Below are positions 27,347-37,435 of a stretch of 64,000 nucleotides of DNA, one piece after another. This stretch comes from Streptomyces minutiscleroticus (GTDB taxonomy: Bacteria > Actinomycetota > Actinomycetes > Streptomycetales > Streptomycetaceae). A model generated the notes under the pieces. It was not told where the DNA came from. It made no database searches and saw only the letters and a list, made by a program, of their open reading frames with translations. The translations under genes were made by a program, and so were the position numbers. Where the stretch lies: assembly GCF_014650875.1 (NCBI RefSeq), contig NZ_BMVU01000014.1:90788-154787 (forward strand), in the 5' to 3' direction. Position 1 is the stretch's first letter. Every line of letters starts with the position of its first letter.

Positions 27347-28594
27347 CTACTTCTCCTCGGCCTGCTTCTTCCCGGCCGGAGCCTTCTCGGCGGTGGTGGC
27401 GTCGGACGCCGCCCCGGTCTCGGCGGCCACCGCCGCCGAGGTCTCCGCCGACTCCTCCAGGACCGCGTCCGGCACCAGCTCCGCCGCCTCCTTGGCGTCG
27501 GAGAGCAGGATCGTGTCCTGCGGCGCCTGGTCCTCGAAGTTCTCCGGGTGGTGGCAGGCGACCCGCTGGCCCGGCCGCAGCTCCAGGAGCGGCGGCTCGG
27601 TGGTCTTGCAGATCTCCGTCGCCTTCCAGCACCGGGTGTGGAAGCGGCAGCCGCTCGGCGGGGAGATCGGCGAGGGCACGTCGCCCTTGAGCAGGATGCG
27701 CTCGCTCTTGACACCGCGCCGCGCCGGGTCCGGGATCGGCACCGCCGACATCAGGGCCTTGGTGTACGGGTGCATCGGCGCCTTGTACAGCGAGTTCCGG
27801 TCCGCGAGCTCGACGATCTTGCCGAGGTACATCACCGCGATGCGGTCGGAGACGTGCCGGACGACGGACAGGTCGTGCGCGATGATCACGTAGGTGAGGC
27901 CCAGCTCCTGCTGGAGGTCGTCGAGCAGGTTGACGACCTGGGCCTGGATCGACACGTCGAGCGCGGAGACCGGCTCGTCCGCCACGACCAGCTTCGGCTT
28001 GAGCGCGAGCGCGCGGGCGATGCCGATGCGCTGGCGCTGGCCGCCGGAGAACTCGTGCGGGTAGCGGTTGTAGTGCTCGGGGTTGAGCCCGACCACCGAC
28101 AGCAGCCGCTGCACCTCCTTCTTGACCCCGCCCTCGGGCTCGACGCCCTGCAGACGGAAGGGGGCGCTGATGATCGTGCCGATGGTGTGGCGCGGGTTCA
28201 GCGACGAGTACGGGTCCTGGAAGACCATCTGCACGTCGCGGCGCATCGGGCGCATGCCCGCCACGCCGAGGTGCGTGATGTCCTTGCCCTCGAACTCGAT
28301 CGTGCCGCCGGTCGGCTCGAGGAGCCGGGTGATCAGCCGGCCCATCGTGGACTTGCCGCAGCCCGACTCGCCCACGACGCCCAGGGTCTCACCGGCCCTG
28401 ACCTCGAAGTCGAGGCCGTCGACCGCGTGCACCGCGCCGACCTGCCGCTGGAGCAGCCCCTTCTTGATCGGGAAGTGCTTCTGCAGCCCGGTCACCTTCA
28501 GCAGGGTCTCGCCGGGCGCGGCGTCCTTCGTGAGGGTGGCGCCGGCGCTCTGCGCAGGGGCGGCCACTGCTTTGTCCTCTGCGTTCTCGCTCAC
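27347..28594 (-). CDS. Oligopeptide/dipeptide ABC transporter ATP-binding protein (OppF/DppF type)
   Basis: A 415-residue ATPase. Walker A is GESGCGKST, the Q-loop is in MVFQDPYSSLNPR, the signature FSGGQRQRIGIARAL, Walker B LVVADEPVSALD, and the H-loop IIAHDLSVV. The OppF-type C-terminal segment with clustered Cys/His (GCRFHTRC to VACHHP) may bind an Fe-S cluster. Beyond it is an Ala/Glu-rich extension of about 70 residues, longer than typical. Its start overlaps the stop of the preceding ATPase gene by four bases. Last gene of the operon. Confidence 0.95.
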   Translation of the reverse strand: MSENAEDKAVAAPAQSAGATLTKDAAPGETLLKVTGLQKHFPIKKGLLQRQVGAVHAVDGLDFEVRAGETLGVVGESGCGKSTMGRLITRLLEPTGGTIEFEGKDITHLGVAGMRPMRRDVQMVFQDPYSSLNPRHTIGTIISAPFRLQGVEPEGGVKKEVQRLLSVVGLNPEHYNRYPHEFSGGQRQRIGIARALALKPKLVVADEPVSALDVSIQAQVVNLLDDLQQELGLTYVIIAHDLSVVRHVSDRIAVMYLGKIVELADRNSLYKAPMHPYTKALMSAVPIPDPARRGVKSERILLKGDVPSPISPPSGCRFHTRCWKATEICKTTEPPLLELRPGQRVACHHPENFEDQAPQDTILLSDAKEAAELVPDAVLEESAETSAAVAAETGAASDATTAEKAPAGKKQAEEK

Positions 28595-29684
28595 AGCTTC
28601 GGCGCAATCTCTTCGGTCCAGATACGCTCCCGCTGCTCCTGCGACATGTGGCAGGCGGCCCAGTGCTTGCTGCCGACCTCGGTCAGCTCGGGCCGGACCG
28701 TGCGGGTGACGTTGTCCTTGGGCACGTCGGCGTACGGGCAGCGCGGGTTGAAGGCGCAGCCCGACGGGATGTTGATGAGGGAGGGCGGGGAGCCCTTGAC
28801 CGGGATGAGGCGTTCCTGCTGGTCGCGGTCGAGGCGCGGCATCGAGCCCAGCAGGCCCCAGGTGTAGGGGTGGCGGGGCTCGTAGAACACCTTCTCGGCC
28901 GGGCCGCGCTCGACGCAGCGGCCGCCGTACATCACCAGGAGGTCGTCGGCCAGCTCGGCGACGACGCCCAGGTCGTGGGTGATGATGATGACCGCGGAGC
29001 CGAACTCCTTCTGCAGGTCCCGGATCAGGTCGAGGATCTGCGCCTGGACGGTCACGTCCAGGGCGGTCGTCGGCTCGTCCGCGATCAGCAGCTCGGGGTT
29101 GTTGACCAGCGACATCGCGATCATCGCGCGCTGGCGCATACCGCCGGAGAACTCGTGCGGGTAGTTGTCCACCCGCTTGTCCGGCTGCGGGATGCCCACG
29201 CGGTCGAGCATCTCCACGGCGCGGCGCCTCGCGGTCTTCTTGTCCACGTCGTGGTGGATGCGGTACGCCTCCACGATCTGCTGGCCGATCGTGTAGTACG
29301 GGTGCAGCGCCGACAGCGGGTCCTGGAAGATCATCGACATCTCCCGGCCGCGCAGCTTGCGCACGTGGTCGGGGTCGGCGGAGAGCAGCTCGGTGCCGTT
29401 CAGCCAGATCTCGCCGGAGATCTGCGCCTTGCGCTTGCCGTACTGGCCGGCGGTGTGCAGGCCCATGATGCCGAGCGAGGTCACCGACTTGCCGGAGCCG
29501 GACTCGCCCACGATGCCGAGGGTCTTGCCCTTCTCCAGCGTGAAGCTGAGGCCGTCGACGGACTTCACCAGGCCGTCGTCGGTCGGGAAGTGCACCTTCA
29601 GGTCGCGCACTTCCAGGAAGGCGGAGGGAGCGGGGGAGGCCGCGGCGGGCTCACCCACGGCGGCCCCGCTCTTGGTCGATTCGG

Positions 29685-29688
<4 letters not shown>
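28591..29688 (-). CDS. Oligopeptide/dipeptide ABC transporter ATP-binding protein (OppD/DppD type)
   Basis: A 365-residue ATPase that pairs with the next gene's product to power peptide uptake. Walker A GESGSGKSV, Q-loop MIFQDPLSALHP, signature FSGGMRQRAMIAMSL, Walker B LIADEPTTALD, H-loop ITHDLGVV. The OppD tail INIPSGCAFNPRCPYA carries the clustered Cys. ATG 29688 overlaps the permease stop by four bases (ATGA), so permease, OppD-like and OppF-like proteins are translationally coupled. Confidence 0.95.
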
Positions 29689-30683
<995 letters not shown>

Positions 30684-30701
30684 AGCTAACGGCCCGCTGC
30701 G

Positions 30702-30739
30702 GACCGCGGGCCACTGGGATCCACCAGTGGCCCGCGGTC
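30702..30739 (-). terminator. Intra-operon hairpin between binding protein and permease
   Basis: GACCGCGGGCCACTGG (30702-30717) pairs perfectly over 16 bp with 30724-30739, loop GATCCA. It lies about 50 bases beyond the binding-protein stop, inside an apparent operon. Such elements commonly protect the upstream mRNA or end part of the transcripts, giving more binding protein than transporter. Confidence 0.75.
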
Positions 30740-30790
30740 ACGCCGCGCCGGCCTTCACCTGCCTTTCGTGCCGTACGGCGGGTGTACCGG

Positions 30791-32584
30791 TTACTTCTCG
30801 GACTTCAGGCCGAGGTTGACGAAGTCGTACTGACCGCTGTAGCCGTCGGTCGTGTAGACGTTCGCCAGTCGGCTGGAGCGCCAGTTGATGAACTTCTCGA
30901 AGACGAAGGGCAGGTAGTAGCCGCCCTCCATCACCTTGTGGTTGATCTCCTTGGCGATGTCGGCCTTCTCGGCGTCGTCCAGCGTGTTGACGTAGTCGTC
31001 GAACAGGCCGTCGATCTTCTTGTCCTTGATGAGCGCGTAGTTGTTGTTACCGCTCTCCAGGATGTAGTCGCTGTTCCACAGCGGCAGACCGTAGCCCTGG
31101 ACGGACGGGAAGTCCGGGCCCCAGCCCATGATGATGATGCCGTAGCCCTTCTTCTTCACGTTCGAGGGGCTGCCGATGATGCCGGTGGTCTGCGAGCCGT
31201 CGAACTGGTCGATGTCGACGGTGATGCCGACCTTCTTCAGCGACGCCTGGAGCGACTCGGCGGTGGCCACCTCGACCGGCTTGTTGTTGCGGACGGCGAT
31301 GGTGGTCTTGAAGCCGTTCGGCTTGCCGCAGGCCTTGAGCTCTTCCTTGGCCTTCTCGACGTTGCCCTTCTTGTTCGCCCCGGCGAGGTCGTACGGGTCG
31401 TAGTCCTGGCCCTCGGAGCCCGGGACGGACGGCGGCAGCATGTTGGTGCCGATGTCACCGCCGGCCTGCGGGCCGCCGCGGGCGGTCTGGAGCGACACGT
31501 GGTCGGCGCCGTAGATCACGGCCTTGCGGCAGTGCTCGTTGTCGAAGGGCTTGACGCTCTGCGGGAAGACCGCGTAGCGGATGTAGCCGGAGACCGGGTT
31601 GTCCAGGTTCTCCTTGTGCTCGTTCAGGGCGGTGGTGCGGCCCTGCGGGGACAGACCGGTCTGGGCGAGGTCCAGGTCGTAGTCGCCGGCGATCAGGCGC
31701 TGGTCCAGCTCGTTGGCGTTGGAGAAGAACTTGATCGAGATCTTGTCCGGGTACGCCTTGCGGATCGGGTCCGAGGACTGCTTCCACTCGGTGTTGCGGA
31801 CCAGCACGAGGTTCTTGCCCGGGCTGTAGGACTCGAACTTGTACGGACCCGAGGAGAACGGGTGCAGGCCGTACTTGGACTTGGTGTCCTTGTCCTGGCG
31901 GACCGGGGACGCGGAGGTCAGCGCCAGCATCTCCTCGAAGTCCGAGTTGGCCTTCGGGAGCTTGAAGACGATGGTCTTGTCGTCCGGGGTCTCGATCGCC
32001 TTCAGGCCGAGCTTGTCCTTGGACTTGTCCTTGTACGGGCCCTCGTACTCGTCCTTGGGGTCGAGCACCTCCTTGAGGTACGTCGGACCGCCGGACAGCA
32101 CGTCCTGCGCCCAGGAGCGCTCGATGCCGTACTTGACGTCCTTGGAGGTGATCGGCTTGCCGTCCTCCCAGGTGATGCCGTCACGCAGGGTGTACGTGTA
32201 GGTCTTGCCGTCGTCGGAGACCTTGGCGACCCCGGTGGCGAGGTCCGGGGCGATCTCGGCGCCGGCCTTGCCCGGCTCCGTCTTGTTCGTGACGAGCTGG
32301 CGGGAGTAGTAGCGGGAGAAGTTCCACATGAAGCCGTAGTAGCCGCGCGTGGTGTCCCACGAGTCGGCGTCCTGGGCGCTGGCGAACTTCAGCTCGCCGC
32401 CCTTCTTGGCCAGCGAGGCCTGGGCGACCTTGTTGTTCGCGGCGTCGAAGCCGGCCGCGCCGTTCTTCGATCCCCCGCCGTTGTCGTCGCCGCCGCCGCA
32501 CGCCGCGGTGGTCAGCAGCGCGGCGACCACTGCGGCAGCGGCCAGAGCCTGCTTGCGCCGCCCTGAGGTGCGTTGGGTAGTCAC
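30791..32584 (-). CDS. Oligopeptide-binding lipoprotein (SBP family 5)
   Basis: A 597-residue substrate-binding protein. The basic N-terminus, hydrophobic core and lipobox LTTAAC place lipidation at Cys29. After a Gly/Asp/Asn-rich tether comes the SBP_bac_5 fold: ATGVAKVSDDGKTYTYTLRD then WEDGKPITSKDVKYGIERS is the family hallmark, and HCRKAVIYGADH marks the second lobe. It captures peptides for the coupled permeases; the ligand is unknown. It lies 70 bases after the OppC-type gene and ends before a long hairpin. Confidence 0.95.
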   Translation of the reverse strand: MTTQRTSGRRKQALAAAAVVAALLTTAACGGGDDNGGGSKNGAAGFDAANNKVAQASLAKKGGELKFASAQDADSWDTTRGYYGFMWNFSRYYSRQLVTNKTEPGKAGAEIAPDLATGVAKVSDDGKTYTYTLRDGITWEDGKPITSKDVKYGIERSWAQDVLSGGPTYLKEVLDPKDEYEGPYKDKSKDKLGLKAIETPDDKTIVFKLPKANSDFEEMLALTSASPVRQDKDTKSKYGLHPFSSGPYKFESYSPGKNLVLVRNTEWKQSSDPIRKAYPDKISIKFFSNANELDQRLIAGDYDLDLAQTGLSPQGRTTALNEHKENLDNPVSGYIRYAVFPQSVKPFDNEHCRKAVIYGADHVSLQTARGGPQAGGDIGTNMLPPSVPGSEGQDYDPYDLAGANKKGNVEKAKEELKACGKPNGFKTTIAVRNNKPVEVATAESLQASLKKVGITVDIDQFDGSQTTGIIGSPSNVKKKGYGIIIMGWGPDFPSVQGYGLPLWNSDYILESGNNNYALIKDKKIDGLFDDYVNTLDDAEKADIAKEINHKVMEGGYYLPFVFEKFINWRSSRLANVYTTDGYSGQYDFVNLGLKSEK

Positions 32585-32654
32585 GATCTCGGATCCTCCG
32601 GATTAGATGAGAGACCCCGTGCAGGTTCCACGGGAAGCTGGTGCGGTACGGCGG

Positions 32655-33668
32655 TCAGCGGGAGCCCTTCGGGTCCAGCGCGTCGCGCACGCCGTCGCCG
32701 AAGAGGTTGAAGGCGAGAACGGTGATGAAGATCGCCACGCCCGGGATCACCATGTACATGGGATCCGACTTGTAGTAGTCGATCGCGCTCGACAGCATCT
32801 GTCCCCAGGAGGCCGTCGGCGGCTTGACGCCCACACCCAGGAAGCTGAGCGCCGCCTCGGTGAGGATGTTGGTGGGGATCATCATCGTCGTGTAGACGAT
32901 GATCGGCGCGATCAGGTTGGGCAGCAGTTCCTTGAACAGGATGTAGAACCGTCCCGCGCCCAGCGAGCGGGCCGCCTCGACGTACTCCCGCTCGCGCAGC
33001 GAGAGCGTCTGACCGCGCACCACACGCCCGATGTAGGGCCATCCGAAGAAGCCGATGACCAGGATCATCACGAACAGGCGCACGCCCGTGCCGGTCAGGC
33101 CCAGCAGCTCGTTCGGCATGACCGAGACCAGCGCGATGATGAAGAGCAGCTGCGGGAAGGCCAGCAGGCCGTCCATGACGCGGCTGATGGCGGCGTCGAC
33201 CCAGCCGCCGAAGAAACCGGCGAGGACACCGAGGATCGTGCCGAGGACCACGGCGACGACCGCGGAGAGGAAGCCCACGAGGAGCGAGATCCGGGCGCCG
33301 TAGACGATGCGGGCGAAGATGTCGCGGCCGCTGACCGGCTCCACGCCCAGGAGGTGGTCGCCGCTGATGCCGCCCAGGGATCCGACGGGCGTGCCGAACA
33401 GCGGGTCGATCAGGTCCTCGTGGTGGACCTCCGGATCCTGTCCGACCAGAGCGGTGATCACGGGCGCGAGCAGCGCGATGGCGATGAGCACCAGGACGAT
33501 GACGCCGCCGGTCAGGGCGAGCTTGTCGCGCTTGAGGCGCTCCCAGGCGATGCGGCCGAGCGAGCGGCCCTGGACGGCCTGCCGCTTCTCCTCGGCATTG
33601 GCGACCGCCGCCTCCTCGGCCGCACTGGGGGCCGCTTCTGCGGTCGGCTCGTGCAATGGTGCCGTCAT
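32655..33668 (-). CDS. Oligopeptide ABC transporter permease (OppC type)
   Basis: A 337-residue permease and first gene of the operon. An acidic/Ala-rich cytoplasmic N-terminus (about 50 residues) precedes the OppC_N TM (LALTGGVIVLVLIAIALLAP), then five TM segments and the EAA loop at EYVEAARSLGAGRFYILFKE. ATG 33668 gives the usual start; AGGGG lies about a dozen bases upstream, further than ideal. The separate permease, binding protein, permease, ATPase, ATPase order resembles the peptide importers found in Streptomyces, including BldK, but nothing shows this to be BldK. Confidence 0.93.
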   Translation of the reverse strand: MTAPLHEPTAEAAPSAAEEAAVANAEEKRQAVQGRSLGRIAWERLKRDKLALTGGVIVLVLIAIALLAPVITALVGQDPEVHHEDLIDPLFGTPVGSLGGISGDHLLGVEPVSGRDIFARIVYGARISLLVGFLSAVVAVVLGTILGVLAGFFGGWVDAAISRVMDGLLAFPQLLFIIALVSVMPNELLGLTGTGVRLFVMILVIGFFGWPYIGRVVRGQTLSLREREYVEAARSLGAGRFYILFKELLPNLIAPIIVYTTMMIPTNILTEAALSFLGVGVKPPTASWGQMLSSAIDYYKSDPMYMVIPGVAIFITVLAFNLFGDGVRDALDPKGSR

Positions 33669-33849
33669 CGTGGCAGGGACCCCTCTCAACCGGCTGTAGC
33701 CGGGCCGCACTTGCCGCTGTAGCGGCATGATCGTCCGTCGTACACAGGGGCGAGGCGCCCCCGGATCGGGAGTCTTCAAGACGTGAGCGATCTGCGGCCA
33801 GTCTTGACGGGGAATGGATGCGCAAACGTGATGCTGTTTGAGGGATTCC

Positions 33850-33870
33850 GTTATCCGAACGCTGGGTAAC
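33850..33870. promoter_or_regulatory. Imperfect palindrome upstream of the ABC operon
   Basis: GTTATCC...GGGTAAC with seven bases between, six of seven positions complementary, about 180 bp upstream of the first ABC gene. Its A/T-rich setting suggests a regulator site; no regulator gene adjoins. Confidence 0.35.
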
Positions 33871-34258
33871 GGGCTTCGGACGCATGACACTTGCCTCACA
33901 AGGGGACACCAGCACCTCTGTATGCCTTACCCGTCGTAACGGACATTCGCCGCTTGCCCTCTCGGAGCCGCAGGTCATTCAGGTGCCAGGAAAACGGAAC
34001 CACTTGGTCCGCACGAGGCGCACGCGTACCGCCGAGTCACGCGCGAAGGACGCCGACACGCTCCGTGACGACGGAAACCGGACGAGTGAGCGCCCCGGGG
34101 GACGGCCGCCGGAGGGCGCCTCCGGCCGTTCCAGCCTACGGCCGGCCGCGCGCCGCCTCTCCGGCGGCGGGCACGGCGCGGCCTCCGGCAGGGGGGACCG
34201 GGCCGTTGTCAAGAGGGCGCGCGCTTCCGGCGGGCCTGCGGGGTCCGGCCGGGCCGGA

Positions 34259-34366
34259 GGGCCCGGTGAGACCGAAGGGCCCGGTCAGACCCGAGGGATT
34301 CGTGAAGTCGGAGGGCTCCGTGGAGCCACAGGGCTCCGTCAGGCCGCAGGACCGGGTGGGGCGCCG
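34259..34366. repeat. Six degenerate 18-bp tandem repeats
   Basis: Units start at 34259, 34277, 34295, 34313, 34331 and 34349, each opening GGG or GGA (for example GGGCTCCGTCAGGCCGCA). They end three bases short of the stop codon of the SseB-like gene. Reading past that stop in the same frame gives Gly/Thr/Pro hexapeptide repeats (GLTGPF, GLTGPS), collagen-like. Confidence 0.75.
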
Positions 34367-34369
34367 GGC

Positions 34370-35236
34370 TCAGTAGGCCCGCGGGTAGCCGTAGCCGCCC
34401 GTGGCGGGGGCGGGCGCCGCGTGCGCCTCGCGGTCGTAGAACGGCCGGGCGTTGGCCCGCATCCACATCGCCACCGGGTCGTAGGCGTCGGACATCGCGA
34501 CGGTCGACACCGCGAGGCCGTCCGGCACCGCCCCGACGGACTGCTGCATCATCGCCCGCACCGAGTCCACCGCCTGCGGGCCGGTGTCGTACACGTCGAG
34601 GCCGACGGCCAGGTACGGCGCGCCGAGCGCGGGCTGCACCCAGGCGCGGCGCAGCGCCCGCACGGCGGACGTGCGGTGCGCGTTCTGCGTGAGCAGCGCC
34701 CAGAACTGGGGGATCTCGATGCCGGGCTCCGACAGCCGCAGCGGGCCCGCGGGCTGGCGCTCCAGGCCGGTGGCGATGCGGCGCAGGTCGAGCCAGGGGA
34801 CACCGACGCCGCCGCCCGGCGCGTGCGGGTTCAGCCAGAGACCGTAGTGGTCGGGGTAGAGGGTGCGGGCCACGTCGAGGCCGTCGACCACCTCGTACGA
34901 GCGGTTCCAGCCGCTGGCGGAGAGCTCCTGGGCGGAGGTGACGCAGGGGGCGTAGTTGACCCCCTCCACCTCCATGTTCCCGTACTGGGCGTCGGGGGAG
35001 CCGGCCTGGCCGTGCCACAGCAGCATCCAGATCTGACCGGCCGAGGGGGTCGCGAGGGCGCGCAGCAGCGCCTCGTACGCGTCGTAACGCCCGGGCGTCA
35101 CTTGGCGCAGCATGTGCTCGACCTGCCCGGCCGCGGCCGTGCCCGACGCGCTCACCCTCAACCGCCCCTTCGCGACAAACCTGACGAACCTGTCCCACGC
35201 GCCCGGGGTGCCGCGCACACTTCCCCGGCGCACCAC
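34370..35236 (-). CDS. SseB-family protein (paralogue 1)
   Basis: About 288 residues with SseB N-terminal-like and C-terminal-like regions: a helical start (VEHMLRQVTPGRYDAYEALL), a central beta domain around VDGLDVARTLYPDHYGLWLN, and a C-terminal domain with LAVGLDVYDTGPQAV. SseB was named in E. coli, where extra copies enhance serine sensitivity; its biochemistry is unclear. Start uncertain: GTG 35236 or a later GTG. It follows the second SseB-like gene by 81 bases, probably in one transcript. Confidence 0.7.
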   Translation of the reverse strand: MVRRGSVRGTPGAWDRFVRFVAKGRLRVSASGTAAAGQVEHMLRQVTPGRYDAYEALLRALATPSAGQIWMLLWHGQAGSPDAQYGNMEVEGVNYAPCVTSAQELSASGWNRSYEVVDGLDVARTLYPDHYGLWLNPHAPGGGVGVPWLDLRRIATGLERQPAGPLRLSEPGIEIPQFWALLTQNAHRTSAVRALRRAWVQPALGAPYLAVGLDVYDTGPQAVDSVRAMMQQSVGAVPDGLAVSTVAMSDAYDPVAMWMRANARPFYDREAHAAPAPATGGYGYPRAY

Positions 35237-35317
35237 CCCGACCGAGCCATGAAACCAGCTTAAGCGGCGATCCTGACAGCGACTTGACGCACGCCCCGGT
35301 CCGCGGCGCGCACGCCG

Positions 35318-36085
35318 TCAGTGACCGTACTGATAGAAGGGGCGGACGTGGGACTTCATCCAGTCGCCCACCGGGTCCTGCGCGACGTCGAGGAAGACGA
35401 TGTTCACCGGCCGCTCCACGGGCACCCGGCCGAGCGCCCGGCCCACGGCGTCCATCGGCACCGTGCGCACGCTGTCGTCCCAGGAGACCATCTCGACCCC
35501 GATGAACATCACGGGTGCGTCGCCCTCGATGCTGGCCAGGCAGCGGCGGGCGCTGAGCACGGCGCCCGTCCCCGCGAACTCGGCGGAGGCGGCGGCCAGG
35601 AAGTCCACCGGGTCGTCCTGCCAGTCGGGCTCGAACAGGCGCACCCGGGCGCCGCTCGCGGCCCCGGCCGGCGCGGTCCGGCCCGCCCGGCACAGCTCGG
35701 CCACCGCGAGCGGCGGCAGCGGCGCCCCGACCACGCCGTCCGGGTTCACGACGATGCCGCACTGCGGCGGCAGGCCGCGCGCGAACTCCACGGCGGGAGC
35801 GACGGCGAACGACATGTGGTCGCCGACGACGGCGCGGAACTGCTGCTCGGAGCTGAAGACGGGAACGTACGCCTGCCCCTCGATCTCGATGGTGGGCAGG
35901 TCCAGCGGGCCGCTGTGCGGGCCGCCGCCGTTGGGCAGGGGTATCCACAGGTGGCTGCGGCCCAGCACCTCGACGATCCGGCCGGCCGCCGAGGGCACGC
36001 CGAGGGACGCGGCCAGCACCTCCTCCAGTTCGTTGCCGGGCCAGCCGACGTGCGGATGGGGGTGCGCCTGTGCCGGGATGTCCAT
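35318..36085 (-). CDS. SseB-family protein (paralogue 2)
   Basis: 255 residues. The N-terminal domain has NELEEVLAASLGVPSAAGRI, then SHLWIPLPNGG and YVPVFSSEQQFRAVVGDH, the core SseB motif, followed by GIVVNPDGVVGAPLPP. The C-terminal domain has VMFIGVEMV and ERPVNIVFLDVAQDPVGDWM. Both SseB domains are full. ATG 36085 is preceded by a weak GGTGG. It ends PFYQYGH, matching the PFYDRE ending region of the neighbour, so the two genes are paralogues. Confidence 0.78.
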   Translation of the reverse strand: MDIPAQAHPHPHVGWPGNELEEVLAASLGVPSAAGRIVEVLGRSHLWIPLPNGGGPHSGPLDLPTIEIEGQAYVPVFSSEQQFRAVVGDHMSFAVAPAVEFARGLPPQCGIVVNPDGVVGAPLPPLAVAELCRAGRTAPAGAASGARVRLFEPDWQDDPVDFLAAASAEFAGTGAVLSARRCLASIEGDAPVMFIGVEMVSWDDSVRTVPMDAVGRALGRVPVERPVNIVFLDVAQDPVGDWMKSHVRPFYQYGH

Positions 36086-36351
36086 CTGTCTACCACCTGC
36101 TCGAACCGCTGCCGCGGCTGCCGTCCGCCCGGGGCCTCCCCCCGGGGCTCCCGCCGGGGGCGGGGCCGGGCGGTCCGTCCGGCCCCGGCGCGCACCGCCG
36201 GGTGGAATTCCGCCGAAACCCTAACCCGTACGACCGTACGACCGGCCGGTTACGGTCAGCCGGGCGCCGCCGTCCGCGACCGGCCGGGTCGCCCCGCGCG
36301 ACCGGCCGACGGCATTCCGGGCACGGCCGGGCGGCGGTGCCCGGTGCGCGG

Positions 36352-37020
36352 TCAGTCCGTGAAGCCGATGCGGCGCAGCACGTCCGCGGCGTCCCGGTCG
36401 ATCAGGACGGCCGAGCCGCAGCCGTCGGGCAGGTCGCCCCTCTCCACGGAGCGCAGCAGCGCGGCCACCGCCGCGCGGTGGCGCGCGAAGGCGTACCGCG
36501 AGACGCCCCGGCCGCGCTCGCGCTGCCCCTGCAGCGCGGTCTCCACCGGCACGTCGAGCAGCAGCAGGTGGAGGGTGCCGCCGCGCCGCTCGGCCGCGCG
36601 GGCGAGCCAGGACCGCACCCAGGACTGCGTCCCGCAGTCGTGCACGACGACGCCGCCGCCCGCGCGCAGGGCCCGCCGCAGCGACGCGTAGTGGGCGAGG
36701 CGGACGAGGGGGCGGTAGACCGCGTACGGCAGGAGGCGCGGCATGCGCGCGTCCCAGCGGTCCCGGGTGTCCTGCGAGTCGATGCGGATGCCCCGCGCGG
36801 CACGGCTCATCAGCGTCGACTTGCCGCTGCCGGGCAGGCCCGTGACCACGACCAGGTCGGTCGGCGCGAAGGCCAGCTCCCGTGGGCCGCGCCCCGCCCG
36901 CTCCCGCAGGTCCCGCACCACGGGCGCGGGCCGGCGCCGGCAGTCCTGCGCGGCCGGGGCGTCCGGCCGGCCGGGCAGCGCCACCGCCGGTCCCGTCGCG
37001 TACACCGTCGTCCTGTCCAC
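36352..37020 (-). CDS. P-loop ATP-binding protein (AAA_33/zeta-like kinase)
   Basis: 222 residues. After about 50 variable residues comes LVVVTGLPGSGKSTLMSRAA, a Walker A of the small kinase/zeta type. DSQDTRDRWDARMP could be the substrate-binding Asp segment; VVVHDCGTQSWVRSWLARAA and LHLLLLDVPVETALQGQRER are the following Walker B-like strand and lid Arg helix. These suggest a nucleotide or small-molecule kinase; the substrate is unknown, and no antitoxin gene adjoins, which argues against a toxin. GTG 37020 follows GGGGAGG. It is divergent from the glycine riboswitch operon. Confidence 0.8.
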   Translation of the reverse strand: MDRTTVYATGPAVALPGRPDAPAAQDCRRRPAPVVRDLRERAGRGPRELAFAPTDLVVVTGLPGSGKSTLMSRAARGIRIDSQDTRDRWDARMPRLLPYAVYRPLVRLAHYASLRRALRAGGGVVVHDCGTQSWVRSWLARAAERRGGTLHLLLLDVPVETALQGQRERGRGVSRYAFARHRAAVAALLRSVERGDLPDGCGSAVLIDRDAADVLRRIGFTD

Positions 37021-37222
37021 CCTGATCGTCCTCCCCTTGGGGTCGGGAGACCCATCCCCGTCGAGTGTAAAGAGAAGGTAATGCGGGGCAGGGTGCGATT
37101 CCGTCTTTGTCCTGCCACAGACCCGTCACAACCCGCCGCGGAAGCCACGGCGGGACCCCACTGCCGGACACTCCCGTGGCGTGCGATGATGAGCGCGCCA
37201 ACTGCATACCGGCCGCTTGAAT

Positions 37223-37435
37223 CCGCGCGGGAGAGTTCCGGGCACGCGACGCGTGCGCCGGGCGCCGAAGGAGCAAGTCCCTCCCTTGAATCTCTCAGGC
37301 CCCGTTACCGCGCGGGCGAGGCACATCTGAAAAGCGGGCCGCCGACCGGCGGCCCCACCCAAGGTGCAAGTCACGGCCGCCGCCGCGCGGGGCCGTGGTG
37401 AACCTCTCAGGTTCGATGACAGATGGGGAGGACCG
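37223..37435 (+). ncRNA. Tandem glycine riboswitch (gcvT motif)
   Basis: Two consecutive aptamers upstream of gcvT. Aptamer 1 (about 37223-37315) has CGGGAGAGTTCC, GCGCCGAAGGAGCAAG and TCTCTCAGGC; its outer helix pairs CCGCGCG with CGCGCGG. Aptamer 2 (about 37316-37435) opens CATCTGA and closes GACAGATG, with CCACCCAAGGTGCAAG and GAACCTCTCAGGTTCGATG between. Both keep the glycine-core sequences. Downstream, 37445-37477 can form a hairpin (CTGC, CCGCGC with GCGCGG, GCAG) in the leader, a likely part of the expression platform. Glycine binding should switch on the glycine-cleavage genes. Confidence 0.93.

Larger units (their letters stand above)
33669..34369. other. 701-bp non-coding region between the ABC operon and the SseB-like gene
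   Basis: The part nearest the ABC operon (33770-33990) is less G+C-rich and should hold the operon promoter on the minus strand; a 21-bp imperfect palindrome is at 33850-33870. The left-over part is G+C-rich, with six tandem 18-bp units at 34259-34366. Open frames here (for example minus strand 33979-34212) have no start context or family resemblance. Confidence 0.6.

Noticed and set aside
33979..34212. 77-residue minus-strand gene
   Set aside because: Basic, low-complexity product without recognisable features or ribosome site, in the leader of the ABC operon.
36352..37020. Zeta toxin of a toxin-antitoxin pair
   Set aside because: Walker A and lid-like helix fit small kinases, but no epsilon-like antitoxin gene adjoins.
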